12,284 nt of DNA, from positions 1-12,284 of the forward strand of contig CAIQBF010000077.1 in the NCBI GenBank assembly GCA_903869975.1, read 5' to 3'. Below the pieces are notes generated by a model. That model ran no database searches. It saw only the letters and a list, made by a program, of their open reading frames with translations, and was not told the DNA's origin. Both the position numbers and the translations under genes were made by a program. This document shows positions 1-4,782 of the stretch, in pieces. This DNA is from an uncultured bacterium (GTDB lineage Bacteria > Patescibacteriota > Minisyncoccia > Phycocordibacterales > UBA9973). The first letter of the stretch is position 1. Every line of letters starts with the position of its first letter.

Positions 1-1764
1 ATTCGCCAAATTGAACGTTGATCTTCTCGATCCCCGTCTTGAATGTGCGCTCGATCGTATCGCGCAGATCATGAATGAGAGTGCGGAGCGATACGAGACT
101 TGCCTCAATGTCCACAAGTTCACGTGCAAGGAACGCATCGCGATCTTTTGTATCTTCAAATTCTTTGAGTACCTCAGCCCCGCTAGCGGCACCAGCATCT
201 TCAAGCTTAATCTTGATGCGTTCGATTTTGCGATGCAGCGATTCGCGTTCCGCTGCTTTTTCGGGAGTATCATGAACCGCTTCTGTTCCAACAGCTGCGG
301 TAGGCAATGTCAGGCCAATGAGTGCCTCAGCTTCACGTGTCTCATCAGTCAGTAGCGCTCTTCTATGTACAAGGCCTTCGCGGCGAAGAGCACACTCGCG
401 CACCTGGCCTTCAAGCGTCGCACGACGTGCAACCCCAGCATACGAATTACGTTCAGCCTCTCGAGTCTCTCGCTCAAGAACCGAAAGCTTTTCCCGGCAA
501 ATTTGCACCTGGTTTACCGCGCTCGACATATAGATATCAATTTCTCTTAAGCGAGACTCCAAAACGGAGCGCTCTTTTTCAATGGCAATGCGCAGTGTAG
601 GATCTTCAGGTTCAGCTTTTACGCCGTCGAGCGATTCGGTAAATTTTTGTACTTTTTCGCGCATTGCTGCAAGCGTGCTTCGAACCTCTCCAATTGAATC
701 CGAAATAGAAGCAGTATCGATTATTGAAATGATATGCGAGCAGACGCCACGAACCCGATCAGCAGGAACACTAACCGCCCCAGGAGTATCTCGCACGACA
801 GCGAGCGCATCGAGTTTCCCTTCGATACGTCCAATGGTACGCGACAATTCTTCTCGCTCCCGAACAAGCGTACTTTGCTGGTTTTCTGCATCGCGGAGCT
901 CCGTCATGATCTCGGCACGAGCGGCGTCATGCGCATTATTTTCGGTGTTTACAACGATAGCTTCGATTCCAGCAAGTTCGTGCTTAATGCGCGATTCTTC
1001 CCCTTGAAGCGAATGCTCTGCGTAAGAAAGAGCAGCGGATTCAGCGGTATAGTATTCCAGGAAATTCGACGCAAACTCACGACGAAGTTCCTCTGCCATT
1101 TAATCTTCTCGACTTGCTTGCCGAGAAAACTAAGATGCGGTGCGAGTTCTCGACGGAGGGCAGCGACCTCTTTCATATTCGCTGCTGTCTTCTCAATCTT
1201 GCGCTCGCTCTCACGAATACGCATTTGATGTACCTTGAGACCAAGCGCATCTTCGATCATGCCACGACGATCCTTGCTTGAAGCACTAAGGAGGCGGTCT
1301 GCTTCACCCTGTGAAATGATATGGTGTCCAGATGCGCCGATATTAACCGAGCCGAGAAGTTCCGTAATATCTTTGAGACGCACCCCCGTGCCGTTGATAT
1401 AGTAATCACTTCCCCCATCACTCGAAACTTCACGAGCAAGCGTAATTTCGTCGAAACCAAGATCAGCAGCTGCACCAGACGCACTAGAGAAAGCGAATTT
1501 TCGATCGGCGTTATCAAAAGAAATAGCAACACGAGCTTTTGACCCAGCCGCAAGTAATTTGGATCCTTTCCAAATAAGATCAGCCGCGCCCTTCCCGCGG
1601 AGCGACTTCATCGACTGCTCGCCAAGCACGTAGCGAATAGACTCGACAACATTCGACTTTCCTGAACCATTCGGTCCAACAATAGCCGTTATCGGAGTAT
1701 CAAAAGAAAGCACCGTCTTTTTGGCGAATGATTTGAACCCTGAAATTTCTATCTTTTTGAGCAT
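1..1764 (-). CDS. smc: SMC-type chromosome segregation ATPase, 3' end beyond window, one frameshift
   Basis: SMC ATPases compact and segregate the chromosome. The N-terminal head is plain: the start MLKKIEISGFKSF, Walker A GPNGSGKSN at residues 30-38, and the Q-loop around Q152 (IISQGEADRLL). A coiled coil follows. From ATG 1764 the frame is good to K222 (codon 1101-1099). It then degrades into 49 unrelated residues and stops at 949. The frame one base back continues from 1099 (MAEELRREF) for 366 codons without a stop to the left edge, all heptad-like, ending FKTGIEKINVQFGE. That motif normally lies just before the C-terminal head, so Walker B and the signature motif are off-window. Adding one A to the AAA run at 1099-1101 restores one reading frame. 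About 588 residues are visible, with no typical hinge. The gene lies 30 nt after rnc, a widespread pairing. Identity is sure; whether the break is real or a sequence error is not. Confidence 0.9.
1097..1104 (-). other. Frameshift point inside smc
   Basis: On the minus strand the bases read ATT AAA TGG in the head frame. The rest of the coiled coil is in the frame of the ATG at 1099, one base back. One extra A in the AAA run (1101-1099) would give KIK-MAEELRREF, a natural SMC continuation. A TAA sits directly before that ATG in the downstream frame, so the downstream half cannot simply be an upstream-extended ORF. The likeliest cause is a one-base deletion in the sequence or a recent mutation. 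Confidence 0.85.
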
Positions 1765-1794
1765 GAATGAGAATACGAATACTCTCCTATTCTA

Positions 1795-2508
1795 TTAGTC
1801 GAGCCACTTTTTTGCAATGAGTGCCATGCGCGCTGCATCCTGTTCAGCTTCCTGTTTTGAATGCCCCCTGCCTTCAGCAATCTTTTCCGCTCCAAAAAAT
1901 ATACCAATTGTGAAATGTTTGTCGTGATCAGGACCTGACTCCTTTACGACTTTATACGCGGGAGTGACTCCTAAATGTTCCTGCGCCTTTTCTTGAACGA
2001 GAGACTTTGAATCGCGCCAGAGTTTCTTTTTAACGATCTCAGCTGCTCGCTTATGGAGAAAACGGTCAATGAATCGCTCAACTACGATGTATCCCTGGTC
2101 AAGATACATAGCTCCGATGAGAGCCTCTATAGCATTCGCGAGAATATACAGTCGAGCTTTGCCCGTATCTTTTGCTTCGCCACGCGACAGAAAAAGATAC
2201 TCGTTCATGTTAATCTCGTTTGCAAAATCAGCCATTGTATTGGCATTTACGAGAGCGGCACGATAGCTTGTGAGTTCGCCTTCAGGAGAATCCGGGTACG
2301 TACGGTACAAGAAATCAGTGACTGCAAGTTCGAGCACGGCATCGCCAAGAAACTCGAGACGCTCATTGTGCTCAAGGCCAGTTCGAGGATTTTCGTTTAA
2401 GAAGGAGCGGTGAATGAACGCTTGCGCCAAAAGATCGCGATTCTTAAACGTGACACCTATCGAGGCCTCAAATGTGTTCCAGTCGCGAGAGATTTGTGAG
2501 AGTGACAT
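1795..2508 (-). CDS. rnc: Ribonuclease III
   Basis: RNase III (237 aa, near the E. coli length of 226) cleaves double-stranded RNA in rRNA precursors and structured mRNAs. The catalytic domain covers about residues 8-155, with the family signature NERLEFLGDAVL at 48-59. E49, E52 and D56 match E. coli E38, E41 and D45. The second metal motif reads LANAIEALIGAMYLDQG. E128 matches catalytic E117, but the position of D114 is N125. A C-terminal double-stranded-RNA-binding domain runs from about 165 to 235 and ends HSKQEAEQDAARMAL. The ATG at 2508 has no clear Shine-Dalgarno site. The gene starts 21 nt after nusB-NUDIX and ends 30 nt before smc, so co-transcription is likely. Identity is certain; the effect of the Asn substitution is unknown. 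Confidence 0.96.
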   Translation of the reverse strand: MSLSQISRDWNTFEASIGVTFKNRDLLAQAFIHRSFLNENPRTGLEHNERLEFLGDAVLELAVTDFLYRTYPDSPEGELTSYRAALVNANTMADFANEINMNEYLFLSRGEAKDTGKARLYILANAIEALIGAMYLDQGYIVVERFIDRFLHKRAAEIVKKKLWRDSKSLVQEKAQEHLGVTPAYKVVKESGPDHDKHFTIGIFFGAEKIAEGRGHSKQEAEQDAARMALIAKKWLD

Positions 2509-2529
2509 AAAAAAGCACTATTAGTCTAG

Positions 2530-3459
2530 TTAATTATCAGATTTTTTTTCTTCAGGACCTGTCGCGGTAAGTTTCGTAATAGCGGTGGCCATATAGCCAG
2601 TAACATCGTCGTACATCTTAAGATTCGCCACTTCGGCTACCGTAAACCAACGTACATCATCGAGTCCGCCCGAGTCGTTCTCGAGAGTGACTGGAACATA
2701 CGGAGACTCCGCAAGGAAAAAAGTTACTCGCTTCTTACATTTGCCTTTTTCCGGGTGTGAGGCGATATATTCGCTCTCACCGATCTTTTCTTTGATCGTA
2801 ATATCGAGCGTACATTCTTCTTTGATCTCGCGGACAGCCGCCTCCTCAGGAGATTCGCCTGCCTCTACGCCGCCTTTTGAAAGCGTCCAGTACCCGAAAA
2901 TATCATGCACGAGAGCAAAATAAAGTTCCGTTCCATTCCAAGCGTAAATGAGCGCGCCAGCTTTCTGTTCGACAGGAAGCGAAGCAAGATCGACATCGTC
3001 CATCTTTTTTTGACGCTTACTGGTCTGATCTTTGCCGGGTTCGCCGATTTCTTTGTAGACAGCTCCAAGCACGCCGTTGATAAAGCGTGATGAACTATCG
3101 CCGCCAAAGGTCTTGGCAAGCTCAATAGCTTCATTGATAGCGACTTTTGGAGGAACTTCGTTGTGATCGCCAAAAAGAAGCTCTCCGAGACCCATACGAA
3201 GTATGTTGCGGTCAACGGCGTTGATTTTTTCTATAGGCCACTCGGGGGCAGCTTTGGTGATGATAGCGTCGATGATCTCACGCTTGTCGATAACATACCC
3301 GAGCACTTTCTGCATAAATTGCAGATCTTCGTTGCCGGGAGCGAATTCGCCTTCGTTACGCTCAAGCATGTCAACAACCCCCTCCTGGGGGTGGCCTTTA
3401 AAATCCCATTCAAAGAGAGTCTGCAGGACGATCGAACGTGAAAGGTGCCTATTTGCCAT
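2530..3459 (-). CDS. nusB: NusB antitermination factor fused to a NUDIX hydrolase domain
   Basis: This is a 309-aa two-domain protein. Residues 3-138 are NusB, the RNA-binding factor that works with NusE (S10) in rRNA transcription antitermination. It shows the typical start MANRHLSRSIVLQTLFEWDF and the C-terminal blocks PEWPIEKINAVDRNILRMG and VAINEAIELAKTFGG. A charged linker (about 139-165) leads to a NUDIX domain (166-295). Its box GX5EX7REUXEE is present: G196, E202, R210, E211, E214 and E215. The usual final Gly is T217. The surroundings (GYWTLSKGGVEAGE) resemble Ap4A- or NTP-type NUDIX enzymes, but the substrate cannot be read. I chose ATG 3459 because homology starts there; the frame extends upstream to a TTG at 3510, adding only unconserved hydrophobic residues. 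The gene lies downstream of rpmF and 21 nt before rnc. Confidence 0.93.
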   Translation of the reverse strand: MANRHLSRSIVLQTLFEWDFKGHPQEGVVDMLERNEGEFAPGNEDLQFMQKVLGYVIDKREIIDAIITKAAPEWPIEKINAVDRNILRMGLGELLFGDHNEVPPKVAINEAIELAKTFGGDSSSRFINGVLGAVYKEIGEPGKDQTSKRQKKMDDVDLASLPVEQKAGALIYAWNGTELYFALVHDIFGYWTLSKGGVEAGESPEEAAVREIKEECTLDITIKEKIGESEYIASHPEKGKCKKRVTFFLAESPYVPVTLENDSGGLDDVRWFTVAEVANLKMYDDVTGYMATAITKLTATGPEEKKSDN

Positions 3460-3514
3460 GTAATATATGAACCCTGATTTAAAGAAAAATACGAAACGTA
3501 GAAAAGACAATAAT

Positions 3515-3534
3515 AGAAGGAACAGGGACCTTCT
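3515..3534 (-). terminator. Weak hairpin between rpmF and nusB
   Basis: On the minus strand AGAAGG and CCTTCT form a 6-bp stem around an 8-nt loop, followed by the moderately U-rich stretch ATTATTGTCTTTTC. It could attenuate or partly terminate transcription after rpmF. The stem is short and its T-tract interrupted, so it may be chance. Confidence 0.3.
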
Positions 3535-3572
3535 AAACCTCTCTTCTCTGCACTACGTAAACCGTACGGCTA

Positions 3573-3791
3573 TTATGCCTTGGACGCTTTGCGCTTAGCC
3601 TGCTTTTTTTCAACGCTCTTCACTGCATCGAGGACCTTACGGCCGCGGTAGTAACCACAAGCGACGCACACAGTGTGCGGCGGACGGAGGGTACCACAGT
3701 GAGAACACTTTGAAAATGCCGCACTCTTGAGAGCGTGGTGGCTGCGGCGATTACCCGTGTGGGCTCGCGTGTGACGCATTCGAATAACCAT
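3573..3791 (-). CDS. rpmF: 50S ribosomal protein bL32
   Basis: This is a 72-aa basic zinc-ribbon ribosomal protein of the large subunit. The N-terminal block RMRHTRAHTGNRRSHHALK (residues 4-22) is typical of bL32. Two CxxC pairs, C29/C32 and C42/C45, form the predicted zinc site, separated by GTLRPPHTV. The C-terminus is a Lys/Ala-rich tail. The start MVIRM at 3791 keeps the usual short lead before MRHTR; M5 is possible but less likely. There is no Shine-Dalgarno site before the ATG, but a promoter-like extended -10 ends 9 nt upstream, suggesting a leader of only a few nucleotides. In many bacteria rpmF sits next to fatty-acid genes (plsX); here it lies between rnhB and nusB. The 113 nt separating it from the nusB start hold only a weak hairpin. 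Confidence 0.96.
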   Translation of the reverse strand: MVIRMRHTRAHTGNRRSHHALKSAAFSKCSHCGTLRPPHTVCVACGYYRGRKVLDAVKSVEKKQAKRKASKA

Positions 3792-3800
3792 ACAAGGGAC

Positions 3801-3828
3801 AGCATATCAGAAAATATTAAAAATGCAA
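3801..3828 (-). promoter_or_regulatory. Putative rpmF promoter (extended -10)
   Basis: On the minus strand TTGCAT (3828-3823) is separated by 16 nt from TATGCT (3806-3801), and TGA directly precedes the -10, giving an extended TGN motif. The -10 ends 9 nt before the rpmF ATG, so a start site 6-7 nt downstream would leave a leader of about 3 nt. Read from sequence only. Confidence 0.55.
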
Positions 3829-3879
3829 GAGTTCCGAAACTGAAAGAATCGAAGAGCTCGGCCACCGCCTCTCTACTTC

Positions 3880-4512
3880 TTATTTTGACTGCTTACTTGC
3901 GTGAAATTTTTTCAAAAAGCTTTGCCTGTGGAGTATGCAGGTGCCATGTTTTTTGAGAGCTGCATAATGCGCGCGGGTGCCGTAGCCTACGTGTTTTTCA
4001 AAACCGTACTCGGGGAATTTTTTGGACTTTGCGAGCATATGACGGTCGCGGGTAACTTTTGCGACGATTGATGCGAGGGAGATTACTTTTTCTTTTTCAT
4101 CACCTTTAATTATCGTCTTTTGTTTTTTGAATTCTACGGGTGCCTTGAGGCCACCATCGAGGAGAATGGTGAAATCTGCTTGTGTGGAGATGCTTCGTGC
4201 GGAGTCGGCGACAGTATACAGAGCGCGTGTAAGCGCGCGGCGGATGGCAGGAGCAATACCGATCATGTCTATTGTCTTGGCCGAAATCATAACGACAGAG
4301 AAAACACACTTCCCTTCTTTCTGCCACACCGTGATCGCTCGGTACCATATCTCGCGCTGTTCTCGCGTGAGTTTCTTTGAATCACACAGCGGCACGCCGA
4401 GTGCGCGTGCCGCCGTTAAAATCTTCCGATCGGCAATCCAAAAAGCCCCAACAGCCACAGGCCCCGCAAGCGGCCCGCGACCAACCTCATCTATACCAAT
4501 CGAAACTTTCAT
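3880..4512 (-). CDS. rnhB: Ribonuclease HII
   Basis: RNase HII (210 aa) removes ribonucleotides misincorporated in DNA and cuts RNA in RNA-DNA hybrids such as primers. The family start GIDEVGRGPLAGPVAVG gives catalytic D8 and E9. The other two acidic residues are probably D119 (TILLDGG) and D138 (IIKGDEK). DSKKLT (44-49) and SLASIVAKVTRDR (145-157) are further diagnostic blocks. The C-terminus YGFEKHVGYGTRAHYAALKKHG fits the family motif. The length is normal. ATG 4512 lies at the usual family start. No Shine-Dalgarno site is visible; an extended -10 ends 6 nt before the ATG, which predicts a leaderless mRNA. rpmF starts 88 nt downstream behind its own promoter candidate, and no terminator is seen between them. 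Confidence 0.96.
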   Translation of the reverse strand: MKVSIGIDEVGRGPLAGPVAVGAFWIADRKILTAARALGVPLCDSKKLTREQREIWYRAITVWQKEGKCVFSVVMISAKTIDMIGIAPAIRRALTRALYTVADSARSISTQADFTILLDGGLKAPVEFKKQKTIIKGDEKEKVISLASIVAKVTRDRHMLAKSKKFPEYGFEKHVGYGTRAHYAALKKHGTCILHRQSFLKKFHASKQSK

Positions 4513-4518
4513 ATCCCT

Positions 4519-4527
4519 AGTATAACA
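4519..4527 (-). promoter_or_regulatory. Putative rnhB extended -10 promoter
   Basis: The minus strand reads TGTTATACT, a TGN plus TATACT (5 of 6 matches to TATAAT), ending 6 nt before the rnhB ATG. Transcription would begin at or next to the A of the start codon. No -35 is recognisable. The element lies within the T-rich tail of the terminator of the small gene upstream. Confidence 0.5.
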
Positions 4528-4528
4528 A

Positions 4529-4552
4529 AACCACCCTATTGCTAGAGTGGTT
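4529..4552 (-). terminator. Intrinsic terminator of the 39-aa gene
   Basis: AACCAC and GTGGTT pair (6 bp), then one mismatch and three more pairs (CTA/TAG) around a 4-nt loop. On the minus strand the stem is followed by TTTTGTTATA. It lies 20 nt after the stop of the small ORF and before rnhB, so it would end that short transcript. Confidence 0.6.
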
Positions 4553-4572
4553 CATTTCAGACAAGACATCTA

Positions 4573-4692
4573 TTACGATCGTATTTTGTCCGGGTCGATA
4601 ACTTTTGGTTTTTTGATGATTGCTACGACTTCTTTGGTAACAAGGGCGCTCACAAGCGCAGCGGCAAATGCCAAGAAAATTGTTTTTTTCAT
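4573..4692 (-). CDS. 39-aa putative single-pass membrane peptide, function unknown
   Basis: The frame starts MKKTIFLAFAAALVSALVTK and ends with a charged tail (KKPKVIDPDKIRS). Two lysines then about 15 hydrophobic residues (4-18) predict one membrane helix with the N-terminus in the cytoplasm, or an uncleaved signal-like anchor. No family is recognised. Support for a real gene is contextual. A good promoter (TTGACA, 17 nt, TAAAGT) ends 28 nt upstream, and an intrinsic hairpin follows 20 nt after the TAA, so the ORF exactly fills a self-contained transcription unit. There is no Shine-Dalgarno site; the leader is A-rich. It is divergent from dnaE and upstream of rnhB. It could instead be a structured RNA with a chance ORF, but the Lys-Lys plus hydrophobic pattern argues for a peptide. 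Confidence 0.65.
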   Translation of the reverse strand: MKKTIFLAFAAALVSALVTKEVVAIIKKPKVIDPDKIRS

Positions 4693-4720
4693 TTTTGCTG
4701 TTTTGTTTTGATTTGATCGT

Positions 4721-4749
4721 ACTTTAATACAAAAAAGATCATTTGTCAA
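4721..4749 (-). promoter_or_regulatory. Promoter of the 39-aa gene
   Basis: On the minus strand a perfect TTGACA (4749-4744) is followed after 17 nt by TAAAGT (4726-4721, 4 of 6 consensus matches). The predicted start near 4714 leaves a leader of about 22 nt. The -35 overlaps the -35 of the divergent dnaE promoter. Confidence 0.65.
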
Positions 4750-4772
4750 AAAATACCCCCGACTGATATACT
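4743..4772 (+). promoter_or_regulatory. dnaE promoter (extended -10)
   Basis: TTGTCA (4743-4748), an 18-nt spacer, then TATACT (4767-4772) preceded by TGA, giving an extended -10. The hexamer ends 10 nt before the dnaE ATG, so the start near 4779 would leave only about 4 nt of leader. There is no Shine-Dalgarno site between them. Confidence 0.65.
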
Positions 4773-4782
4773 AACCGCACTC

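Noticed and set aside
949..1098. The last 49 residues of the 271-codon frame from 1764 as a real SMC C-terminus
   Set aside because: They lose all coiled-coil character, while the adjacent frame carries the natural SMC continuation to the window edge.
1097..1104. Programmed -1 frameshifting in smc
   Set aside because: The zero-frame codons ATT AAA TGG do not form an X-XXY-YYZ slippery heptamer, and the shift would be needed just to make an ordinary SMC. A missing A is simpler.
11..1228. Several plus-strand open frames of 60-160 codons
   Set aside because: They lie opposite smc, have Ser/Arg-rich shadow composition and overlap each other. No family motif is seen.
3460..3510. N-terminal extension of NusB from a TTG at 3510
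   Set aside because: NusB homology begins at MANRHLSRS. The extra residues are hydrophobic and unconserved, and an ATG is available at 3459.
4513..4782. tRNA, riboswitch or origin (DnaA boxes) between rnhB and dnaE
   Set aside because: No cloverleaf, no TTATCCACA-type boxes and no conserved aptamer are seen. The region is explained by the small gene and its signals.
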